DNA of 64,000 nucleotides from NCBI RefSeq assembly GCF_007830595.1, contig NZ_VLLD01000012.1, one strand, 5' to 3'. Position 1 is the first letter of the stretch. Every line of letters begins with the position of its first letter. This document shows, one piece after another, positions 25,204 through 32,595 of this stretch. The translations under genes and the position numbers were made by a program. Origin of the DNA: Treponema_B putidum (GTDB lineage Bacteria; Spirochaetota; Spirochaetia; Treponematales; Treponemataceae). The notes under the pieces were generated by a model. That model worked only from the letters and a program-made list of their open reading frames with translations. It searched no databases and was not told the DNA's origin.

Positions 25204-25229
25204 AGCCGATCTTATTTTAAAGACCGGCT
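25204..25229 (-). terminator. Terminator after rubredoxin
   Basis: On the minus strand AGCCGGTCTT pairs with AAGATCGGCT (one mismatch or wobble), followed by a T-rich stretch. Confidence 0.6.
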
Positions 25230-25250
25230 CCGTTTTGGATTTTATCGGCA

Positions 25251-25409
25251 TTATACCTTTGTAAAGCTTTCTTTTCCTACTCCGCAAAGTGGGCATACCC
25301 AATCATCAGGTATATCTTCAAATGCCGTTCCGGGTGCAATTCCTCCATCAGGATCGCCGACAGCCGGATCATACACATATCCGCACAAATCGCATACATA
25401 TTTGTCCAT
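25251..25409 (-). CDS. Rubredoxin
   Basis: 52-residue iron electron carrier. Both Cys-X2-Cys knuckles are present: YVCDLCGYVYDP at the N-terminus and WVCPLCGVGKESF at the C-terminus, with the usual aromatic core and the acidic GDPDGGIAPGTAFEDIPDD in between. The start at 25409 has GGAG upstream. In anaerobes such proteins feed superoxide reductase, rubrerythrin or flavoproteins. Confidence 0.95.
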   Translation of the reverse strand: MDKYVCDLCGYVYDPAVGDPDGGIAPGTAFEDIPDDWVCPLCGVGKESFTKV

Positions 25410-25477
25410 AATCATACTCCTTAAGTTATGTCTTTATGATTTACCATATTGCTTTATACATAATACAATATTTTTAC

Positions 25478-27271
25478 TTAATCGGCAAGTAATTTATTTA
25501 GATTTTCGGATAAATTGATTATATTCTTGTTTGAAGGATCTAAAGCAACGACTTGGCCAAGATAATATTTTGCCTTTTTATAATCTTTAGTTTTTAAATA
25601 CCATTCATACATCGCAAAAAGAGAATCTTTGTTTCTTGGATTGGATAAAAGACTTGATTGTAAAAAGTTTAAGTACTCCGTATCATTACTTTGCACCAAT
25701 TTTGCATTATAATAATATAAGATTGATTTTAGCTCCGAATCGGCTCCTTTAAGTTTTTGATTTATGATTTGATTTATGCTTTGGTAATCTTTTGCAGCGT
25801 ATAAAGAATTAATATAAAGGTTTATAAAGGCATTTGAAGGAGTTTTTGTATTTGTATAAAGCTGTTTTGCAAGGTTTAAGGCTTGTGTAGATTGACCTGC
25901 CCCTAGATATGCTGTTAATAAAAGTTCCTTGTTAGAGTCTGTAGGATATTTGTTGACTAAATCTTCAGCCGAATTTACAGCTTGATTCCATCTTCCGTTA
26001 TTTATATCGTTTTTTACCAAGAGTGCAAGAGCTGCCGTGTTTTCGGGATAACCGTCTAAGACCTTTTTGATAAAAAAATCGGCAGTCTTATTATCGATTT
26101 TTATTGAGGCTTCAAAGCAAATTTCCGCACAGGATAATAGAACATTAAAATCTTCAGGATAGTATTTATAAGCCTCAGTTAAAAATTCTGAGGAACGGAT
26201 AAGATTTTTATTCCATTCCCTTGTAAGCCGTGCACGGTATAAAAGATAATCTTTTGATGTTTTATTCTTTGTGGAATAAGCATCTAAAAGGGCGTTTGCC
26301 TTTAAGTATTCTTTTTGTTCTATTAAGATTTTTACGCGCAAAAGCAATGCTGAAATGTTTTCCGGTTCTTTTTTTAGAACGAATATAATATTTTCGGAAG
26401 CCTTGTCAAAGTCATTTTTTGCTAAATAGGCTTTAGCATATAAGAGCTTAACTTCCGTGTTGTCATTGTATGAGGAGTTGAGAGTATCGGCTATTTTTAG
26501 GGCTTCGTTTCCGTTACCCGATTCTGCTGCAAAATTTCCGTATTTAAACCCCGCAGGGTAGCATGAAGAGTCAATCTTCCATGCCCTTTGATATAAATTG
26601 ACGGCTTCTGTAAGGCTGTTTGTTTTCTCTTTTAGTAAGGCTAAAAGGTAATAGGGCAATACGGATTCCGGTCTTAATTCTTGGGCTGAACGGAGTCTTG
26701 CCTCTATGTCATCCGCATAGGGTTTTAGCGCCGCATCGGAAAAATCTTCATAGGTTAAAATAAGAGCCGGTATTATAAGACTTAAAAACCCGTCTTTTTT
26801 GGTCCCGGACGGATAAGTTCCGGTCTTTACATCTCTTAGAGCTTTTAAATAGGGGTCATCTTCATTGGATACCGGCGGTTTTATACCGTTTGTTTCAAGG
26901 GGATAAACCAGATACATAATATCGGCGATGACTTTAAGATAAAGCTTATTTTCGTTTGTGAGGCCTTTGCTGTCATTTTGGATATAAAGGACTGCTTCCT
27001 TTAAACTTGCCGGGCTTCCTTTTTCTATTAGGGCAGCAAGATTAGCGTCAAGCCTCTTTTCGGCGAGCTCATTTTTTCCGGGAAGGGAGAGAATTGTTCC
27101 TTCTCCTATGGGTTTTAAATTACTCCCGTTTTGTTCTATTGTAGCTATTTTGCTGTCATCAGCTGCCGATTTTGTACTTACACACGAAAAAAAGGTAATA
27201 CAGCATATTAGAATCGTAAAATACAGTAGAGAACAAAATTTGACTGTTGTTTTTTTTAAGTAAAAGCTCAC
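25478..27271 (-). CDS. TPR-repeat lipoprotein
   Basis: Predicted envelope lipoprotein of 597 residues made largely of tetratricopeptide repeats (about residues 180-590), for example LPYYLLALLKEKTNSLTEAVNLYQ split by short turns and AKYYLGQVVALDPSNKN near the end. A GTG at 27271 is preferred over the longer TTG reading because it gives a clean signal peptide with lipobox FFSC. It also coincides exactly with the start predicted from a near-consensus promoter. TPR lipoproteins usually scaffold envelope complexes; the partner is unknown. It is divergent from the sigma-54 regulator gene. Confidence 0.8.
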   Translation of the reverse strand: MSFYLKKTTVKFCSLLYFTILICCITFFSCVSTKSAADDSKIATIEQNGSNLKPIGEGTILSLPGKNELAEKRLDANLAALIEKGSPASLKEAVLYIQNDSKGLTNENKLYLKVIADIMYLVYPLETNGIKPPVSNEDDPYLKALRDVKTGTYPSGTKKDGFLSLIIPALILTYEDFSDAALKPYADDIEARLRSAQELRPESVLPYYLLALLKEKTNSLTEAVNLYQRAWKIDSSCYPAGFKYGNFAAESGNGNEALKIADTLNSSYNDNTEVKLLYAKAYLAKNDFDKASENIIFVLKKEPENISALLLRVKILIEQKEYLKANALLDAYSTKNKTSKDYLLYRARLTREWNKNLIRSSEFLTEAYKYYPEDFNVLLSCAEICFEASIKIDNKTADFFIKKVLDGYPENTAALALLVKNDINNGRWNQAVNSAEDLVNKYPTDSNKELLLTAYLGAGQSTQALNLAKQLYTNTKTPSNAFINLYINSLYAAKDYQSINQIINQKLKGADSELKSILYYYNAKLVQSNDTEYLNFLQSSLLSNPRNKDSLFAMYEWYLKTKDYKKAKYYLGQVVALDPSNKNIINLSENLNKLLAD

Positions 27272-27277
27272 GCTTTT

Positions 27278-27306
27278 ATTATAATATATTTTAATAAGAT
27301 TGCCAA
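27278..27306 (-). promoter_or_regulatory. Promoter of the TPR lipoprotein, likely leaderless transcript
   Basis: On the minus strand TTGGCA (27306-27301), 17-nt spacer, perfect TATAAT (27283-27278). The start predicted 7 nt beyond the -10 box is the G of the GTG at 27271. Confidence 0.65.
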
Positions 27307-27389
27307 TATCTTTTAGCAATCTTAATTGAGAATTTTCATTGCAAATTTTTTTAAGCTATGATAGCATTATTTTAGTGATTGGAGGAAAA

Positions 27390-29402
27390 ATGCAAAAAAT
27401 TCTTATTCTTACCATATCGTCTCTTGTGGCGAAATTCTACAAAAACTGTCTGTTTGAAATATTCGGAGATTCGGTATTTATTAAAACAAAAAGCGTCGAA
27501 TCCGATAATTTTGTATTACCCGAAAAAGCGGATGTGTACCTTGTCGCCACAACTTCCAGTAAATATTTTGATTATGTTATGTCGAATATCGACAAAGACA
27601 AGGCTGTGCTGGTGAGGCTTACTTTTAAACAACAAGACATTGAGCGTTTAAAAGCCTTAACTGCCGGAACAAAGGCCTTACTTGTAAATTTAAGTAAAAA
27701 AATGGCTCTGGAAACTATTTCCGATTTGTACCGTTTGGATGTTACAAACATCAACTTTTACCCATGTTATCCCGGGCAAAAGAATATACCGGAAGCGGCT
27801 TTGGCTGTAACGCCGGGCGAGCAGAGGTTTGTTCCTAAAAATATTGAAACCGTAATCGATTTGGGGAACAGGTATTTAAACGCAAATACGGTTACCGAAA
27901 CAATTCTTAAACTCGGCAGGCGGGAAATTTTAAAAAGCGAAAAATATGAAAATTATATATCGCAGTTGGCCGAACGGAGCTACAGTATCGAAACGCTCAC
28001 AAACAAAAATTTAAGTATCGAAAATACGTATCAAATGCTTATAGAATCCCTTGATGTCGCCGTTATAGGAATCGATGCGGAAGGAAAGATTTTCGTATGT
28101 AACAATGCTTTTTCTAAAATAATGAACATTGACCGTTTTGAACTTATAAACGGCAATTTTAAAACGGCCTTAACCGGTATCTTTGAACACTTAAAAGAAG
28201 AAAATACTACAAAGAAAATCTCAAAGATTATCCGCATTCATAATTCTAACTTTGTTCTAACCGTTATCCCTTTTTTTTGGGAAAACGAATATGCCGGAAA
28301 ATATATTTTGCTCCAACTGTTCAGTGAAACGGAAAAAACGCAGCACCGCCTTAGGATGCAGCTTATGAAAAAAGGACATACCGCAAAATACTCTTTTCAA
28401 GACATAATCGGAAACTGTGCGTCCATTACCAAAATAAAAGAGATTGCAAAGAAAGCCGCCCTCTCCGATGCTTCAATCCTTTTAACCGGCGAAAGCGGTA
28501 CGGGGAAAGAGCTTTTTGCCCATTCCATTCATAAAGCATCAAAAAGGGCTTCTATGCCGTTTATTGCTTTGAACTGTGCTGCCTTTCAGGACAGCCTTTT
28601 GGAAAGCGAGCTTTTCGGTTATGTTGAAGGTTCTTTTACGGGAGCCAGAAAGGGCGGAAAGCTGGGGCTCTTTGAATATGCTCACGGAGGAACTCTTTTT
28701 CTTGATGAAATAGAAGGAATGAGTGCTAATCTTCAGATAAAACTTTTACGGGTTCTTCAAGAAAAAGAGATAATGAGAGTAGGCGGGAACCGTATAATAA
28801 AAATAGATGTAAGGATAATCGCTGCCTCCAATGAAAATATTAGAGAACTCACCTTTCAGAATAAATTTAGAAAAGATTTATATTACCGATTGAATACGAT
28901 ACCTATCGAGGTGCCGCCTCTTAGAGAAAGAGAAGAGGACGTTTTACTTATAGCTTATACCATTATGGATAAAATAAAAGCCGATTTTACACTGTCGCCG
29001 CGCGTTAAAGAGTTTTTTTTAAAATACCGATGGGAAGGAAACATAAGGGAGCTTTATAATGTTCTTGAATATTTAAAATATTTGGATGAAAAAGAAATTG
29101 AAATTGAACACTTGCCTAAATATATCAGAGATTTTGAACCGTTAGGTTTGTTAAGAGATTTGTCATGCAAGGAAAAAGAAATTTACATTCTTAAACTTTT
29201 GGAAGCGGCTCTCCCTTTAGGTTTCGGAAGAAGAAAAATTTTAGAAAAATGCAGGGCTGATGATTTATGTATTTCAGAAAATATGATACGAAAAATTCTT
29301 TCATCTCTTGAAAAAAAAGGCTTTATATATGTAAATGATGGCCGCTGCGGCACAAAAATAACCGATAGGGGTATCAAGTATCTTAGGAGTTTAGACTTTT
29401 GA
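27390..29402 (+). CDS. Sigma-54-dependent transcriptional activator with PAS domain
   Basis: 670-residue bacterial enhancer-binding protein. ATG 27390 follows TTGGAGG. The N-terminal ~190 residues resemble a receiver/PrpR-type sensory region but are not clearly assignable. A PAS-like segment follows (ESLDVAVIGIDAEGKIFVCN). The AAA+ core from about residue 340 has Walker A GESGTGKE, a GAFTGA-loop variant GSFTGA near 413 that contacts sigma-54, and Walker B GGTLFLDEIE. The C-terminus is a winged-helix-like domain (KIREMIL-type helices then KKGFIYVNDGRCGTKITDRG) instead of the usual Fis helix-turn-helix. A -24/-12 promoter lies immediately downstream, before the C-S lyase gene, its likely target. 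Confidence 0.9.
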   Translation: MQKILILTISSLVAKFYKNCLFEIFGDSVFIKTKSVESDNFVLPEKADVYLVATTSSKYFDYVMSNIDKDKAVLVRLTFKQQDIERLKALTAGTKALLVNLSKKMALETISDLYRLDVTNINFYPCYPGQKNIPEAALAVTPGEQRFVPKNIETVIDLGNRYLNANTVTETILKLGRREILKSEKYENYISQLAERSYSIETLTNKNLSIENTYQMLIESLDVAVIGIDAEGKIFVCNNAFSKIMNIDRFELINGNFKTALTGIFEHLKEENTTKKISKIIRIHNSNFVLTVIPFFWENEYAGKYILLQLFSETEKTQHRLRMQLMKKGHTAKYSFQDIIGNCASITKIKEIAKKAALSDASILLTGESGTGKELFAHSIHKASKRASMPFIALNCAAFQDSLLESELFGYVEGSFTGARKGGKLGLFEYAHGGTLFLDEIEGMSANLQIKLLRVLQEKEIMRVGGNRIIKIDVRIIAASNENIRELTFQNKFRKDLYYRLNTIPIEVPPLREREEDVLLIAYTIMDKIKADFTLSPRVKEFFLKYRWEGNIRELYNVLEYLKYLDEKEIEIEHLPKYIRDFEPLGLLRDLSCKEKEIYILKLLEAALPLGFGRRKILEKCRADDLCISENMIRKILSSLEKKGFIYVNDGRCGTKITDRGIKYLRSLDF

Positions 29403-29553
29403 TAGTGATGATTTAGGACTCTGTTCCTTCATATTTTTTTTATTTTAGTAGTTTTTTTATAAATTGTCTAGTAAACGCATTTTTATTGTCATTTTTAAAA
29501 AAACTTTTTGGGTTTGCTTAGAATCCTTCGGAATAGAGATGTCCTTAATATTT

Positions 29554-29593
29554 AATGGGATTGAAATGGGTTAATTGGGTTAAGCATCCCATT
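29554..29593. promoter_or_regulatory. Candidate upstream activator sequence
   Basis: AATGGGAT (29554-29561) and its inverse ATCCCATT (29586-29593) flank two direct TGGGTTAA units (29567-29574 and about 29576-29583). The cluster lies about 85-120 nt upstream of the -24 box, a usual distance for enhancer-binding proteins. Confidence 0.45.
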
Positions 29594-29675
29594 TATTGAT
29601 TTATTTGTTTCTATAAAATGTTATAAAAATATCTTATTTTTCACTAAACCGTAAAGTTTTCCAATGGCCCTTATC

Positions 29676-29692
29676 TTGGTATGTTTTTTGCT
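29676..29692 (+). promoter_or_regulatory. Sigma-54 (-24/-12) promoter
   Basis: GG at 29678-29679 and GC at 29690-29691 are separated by exactly 10 nt within CTTGGTATGTTTTTTGCTT. The match to YTGGCAC-N5-TTGC is fair; the invariant GG and GC are present. It is 38 nt before the ATG of the C-S lyase gene. Confidence 0.65.
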
Positions 29693-29729
29693 TAATACAA
29701 TATAAACTATCATTTTGGAGTAAAGTTAT

Positions 29730-30905
29730 ATGAAGTATGATTTTGACGAGATAATTGATCGTTCTTCAAACTTTTCGGCAAAGGTTGAAGAATCTTATTT
29801 ACATTACGGTACTAATGATGTGATTCCATTATGGATAGCCGATATGGATTTTAAAACAGCTCAGCCAATAATAGATGCAATTATTGACAGAGCTAAGCAG
29901 GGGATTTTCGGCTATACTTTTAGGCCGGATGAATATTTTAATTCCATTGCCGATTGGCAGATTAAAAGAAACAATTATAAACCGGACACTGCACTTATGG
30001 CTTTTGCTCCGGGAGTTGTTCCCGGCATGCGTTTTATTCTTCAAATGTTCAGCGCGGAAAATGATAGAATTATGATAACGACTCCTGTCTATCATCCTTT
30101 TACCGACATAGTTTTAAATACAAAAAGAACTCTTGTAAATGTTCCTCTCGTAAATGAAAAAGGTATTTACAAAATGAACTTTGAAGATATTGAAGCTGAG
30201 TTTAAAAAGGGGATTAAGTTTTTTATATTTTGTAATCCTCATAATCCCGTCGGCCGTGTTTGGACAAAAGAAGAACTTAAAACTTTAACTTCGCTTTGTT
30301 TAAAATACAGGGTAAAAATAATTTCGGATGAAATCCATTCCGATTTGATATTTTCAGGTTATAAGCATATCCCGATCGCTTCTATTTCGAAAGAGGTTGA
30401 AAAAATTACCTATACGATGATAGCTCCAAGTAAAACTTTTAATCTTGCAGGTTTACAAGCCTCTACAATTATTTTTCCCAATGAGGAAGAAAAAAATCAA
30501 TATGTTTTTAATCTAAAAGAAATGGATATAGCGCGCAATAATTGTTTTAGTCTTGTTGCAACTATTGCCGCCTACAGAAAAGGAGAAGATTGGCTTAATC
30601 AAGTAATCGAATATATTCACGGCAATATGGAATTTATATACGAATATTGTAAAAATAAAATTCCCGTTTTAAAACCGAATATACCTGAAGCTACCTATCT
30701 TTGCTGGATAGATGCAAGTGCTCTAAAAATGAATGACGATGCTTTACAACAATTTTTTGTAGAAAAAGCGGGTGTTGCTTTTAGTAAGGGAAGTGATTTC
30801 GGTAAAGGCGGAAGCGGTTTTGTCCGTTTAAATGCTGCCGCTTCAAGACGGGTAATTGAAAAGTCTCTTATGCAGCTTGATGCTGCAATAAAAAAATTTT
30901 TATAG
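29730..30905 (+). CDS. patB: MalY/PatB-family cystathionine beta-lyase (C-S lyase)
   Basis: 391-residue PLP enzyme of aminotransferase fold I that cleaves the C-S bond of cystathionine or cysteine to give pyruvate, ammonia and a thiol or H2S. The PLP lysine is in APSKTFNLAGLQ (about Lys235). Other fold-I landmarks are VIPLWIADMDFKTAQP, FCNPHNPVGRVW and ISDEIHSDLIF. It is related to, but by memory not identical with, T. denticola cystalysin. ATG 29730 has TTGGAG upstream. It is probably switched on by sigma-54 and the upstream activator. The second NhaC antiporter is 182 nt downstream in the same direction. Confidence 0.88.
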   Translation: MKYDFDEIIDRSSNFSAKVEESYLHYGTNDVIPLWIADMDFKTAQPIIDAIIDRAKQGIFGYTFRPDEYFNSIADWQIKRNNYKPDTALMAFAPGVVPGMRFILQMFSAENDRIMITTPVYHPFTDIVLNTKRTLVNVPLVNEKGIYKMNFEDIEAEFKKGIKFFIFCNPHNPVGRVWTKEELKTLTSLCLKYRVKIISDEIHSDLIFSGYKHIPIASISKEVEKITYTMIAPSKTFNLAGLQASTIIFPNEEEKNQYVFNLKEMDIARNNCFSLVATIAAYRKGEDWLNQVIEYIHGNMEFIYEYCKNKIPVLKPNIPEATYLCWIDASALKMNDDALQQFFVEKAGVAFSKGSDFGKGGSGFVRLNAAASRRVIEKSLMQLDAAIKKFL

Positions 30906-31078
30906 GAGTATGATAAACATTCCGGCTTGAAATACAAGCCTCCATGTTTATCTGCCGAGTTTGCCTTTCGGCAAACATCGCATTATTGTATGTAGTTTTG
31001 CATAAAGCAAAACTACTTGAAAAAATTTTTTTCGCAAATTGATATTTGCTGCAAAAAATTTTTATAGGAGTATGATAG
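30891..31078 (+). repeat. Hairpin-rich insertion flanked by a 25-nt direct repeat
   Basis: An identical 25-nt sequence, including the TAGGAG ribosome-binding segment, occurs at 30891-30915 and 31054-31078. The 138 nt between fold into several stems: an AAACAT/ATGTTT outer stem, GAGTTTGCC/GGCAAAC followed by ATCGC, and AGTTTTGC/GCAAAACT. The first direct repeat overlaps the end of patB. It looks like insertion of a mobile structured element that duplicated the intergenic translation signal. Confidence 0.65.
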
Positions 31079-31087
31079 GGGGAAGTT

Positions 31088-32413
31088 ATGGATGAAAGTA
31101 GGAGTTCAAAGAGGTACGGCTTTATAGCCTTTGTTCCGTTACTGGTTTTTTTAGCCTTGTATATCGGATTCGGTTTGTTTTTTACGGCTCAAGGTGTTCC
31201 AAAAGCCTTTAAACAATTTCCTCGGCACGTAGCACTTTTAATCGGTATCTTTATTGCGGTGCTTATGAACCGCAAGGAAAAATTAGATACAAAGATTGAA
31301 GTGTTTTCAAAAAATGCCGGCAACGAAGGAGTAATGCTCATAGGTTTAATTTACCTATTGGCCGGAGGATTTCAAGGAGCTGCAAAAGCCATGGGCGGAG
31401 TAGACAGTATCGTTAATTTAGGTCTTACGTATATTCCGAGTACTCTCTTAATTCCCGGCGTGTTTTTAATGAGCTGTTTTATTTCTACAGCAATCGGAAC
31501 TTCAATGGGGACAATAGCGGCTATGGCTCCCATTGCAATAGGCGTTGCGGCAAAATCAAATCTTAATTTAGCCGTCGCCTGTAGTGCAGTAATAGGCGGC
31601 GCTTATTTCGGTGACAATCTTTCAATCATATCGGATACGACAATTTCAGCAACAAAGGGTGTCGGCTGCGAAATGAAAGATAAGTTTAGAATGAACCTGC
31701 TGATTGCTCTTCCCGCAGCTTTAGTTGCATTTATTTTATACGCAATTATGGGCGGAAAGGGAACAATTACCGGTGACCTTGAATTCCACTTAATCAGAAT
31801 AATTCCGTACATTGTCGTTTTAATAACCGCTTTAACAGGGTTGAATGTTGTCGCCGTTCTTTTTATAGGCATTATTATGTCAGGTATCATAGGTTTTTTA
31901 CAAGGTACATTAACCTTTATGACATTTGTTCAATCTTTAGGAGAGGGCATGGAAGATATGATGAGCATTACTATAGTTGCCATCTTAATCTCCGGTCTAA
32001 TAGGCTTAATTAAATATTACGGCGGTATTGATTGGCTTATAAATAAAATAACTTCCAGAATTAAAAACAGAAAGGGCGCCGAGTACGGTATCGGTTTATT
32101 ATCAGGACTCCTTTCAATCGCCTTGGTAAACAATACGATAGCTATTATCATTTCAGCACCGATCGCAAAAGAAATCGGGTTTAAATATAACATTTCGCCT
32201 AAACGGCTGGCAAGTTTACTGGATATATTTGCATGTGCTTTCTTGGCACTCTGTCCGCATGACGGCGGTATGCTGATTGTTACAGGCTTATCCGGTGTAG
32301 CTCCGACGGCAGTCCTAGCTCATTCGTACTATATTTTTGCCTTGATAATTGCAGCCGTTGTAACTGTTCAATTCGGCCTCTTGCGGACTAAAGAGGAAAA
32401 GGCAGCGATTTAA
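31088..32413 (+). CDS. NhaC-family antiporter, second copy
   Basis: 441-residue membrane protein closely resembling the NhaC at 11374, with the same landmarks: GTSMGTIAAMAPIAIGVA, GDNLSIISDTTISATKG and ALVNNTIAIIISAPIAKE. ATG 31088 follows GGGGGAAG. It lies downstream of the C-S lyase in the same orientation and is probably part of the sigma-54-controlled unit. A coupled role is therefore inferred, for example exchange of ions with amino or organic acids, or pH control during amino-acid fermentation. Confidence 0.85.
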   Translation: MDESRSSKRYGFIAFVPLLVFLALYIGFGLFFTAQGVPKAFKQFPRHVALLIGIFIAVLMNRKEKLDTKIEVFSKNAGNEGVMLIGLIYLLAGGFQGAAKAMGGVDSIVNLGLTYIPSTLLIPGVFLMSCFISTAIGTSMGTIAAMAPIAIGVAAKSNLNLAVACSAVIGGAYFGDNLSIISDTTISATKGVGCEMKDKFRMNLLIALPAALVAFILYAIMGGKGTITGDLEFHLIRIIPYIVVLITALTGLNVVAVLFIGIIMSGIIGFLQGTLTFMTFVQSLGEGMEDMMSITIVAILISGLIGLIKYYGGIDWLINKITSRIKNRKGAEYGIGLLSGLLSIALVNNTIAIIISAPIAKEIGFKYNISPKRLASLLDIFACAFLALCPHDGGMLIVTGLSGVAPTAVLAHSYYIFALIIAAVVTVQFGLLRTKEEKAAI

Positions 32414-32484
32414 GGTTATCTTTAAAAAAAATTATAGATACCAAAACTGAGGTTTACCGGAACCGGATCTTACTTAAAATTTAT

Positions 32485-32530
32485 CCCGTTTTTAGAGATT
32501 AAACTCTTTAAAGACGGGTTTTTATTTTTT
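32485..32530 (+). terminator. Terminator after the second nhaC
   Basis: CCCGTTTTTAGAG pairs imperfectly with CTCTTTAAAGACGGG, followed by TTTTTATTTTTT. Confidence 0.75.
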
Positions 32531-32543
32531 AATAATATCTCAC

Positions 32544-32572
32544 TAGACAATTTAAAGAAAATGTATTAAAAT
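32544..32572 (+). promoter_or_regulatory. Promoter of the chemotaxis receptor
   Basis: TAGACA (32544-32549), 17-nt spacer, TAAAAT (32567-32572). A sigma-28-type element was not recognised. Confidence 0.5.
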
Positions 32573-32595
32573 GATATATTAAATTCGAGGTAATA

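Larger units (their letters stand above)
29403..29729 (+). promoter_or_regulatory. 327-nt control region between the activator and C-S lyase genes
   Basis: No gene is seen. It contains candidate activator-binding repeats (29554-29593) and a sigma-54 promoter (29676-29692). The remainder is AT-rich without a clear terminator. Confidence 0.6.

Noticed and set aside
29730..30905. Calling this gene cystalysin (hly)
   Set aside because: It belongs to the same MalY/PatB family, but the N-terminus differs from the cystalysin sequence as I remember it, so only the family is claimed.
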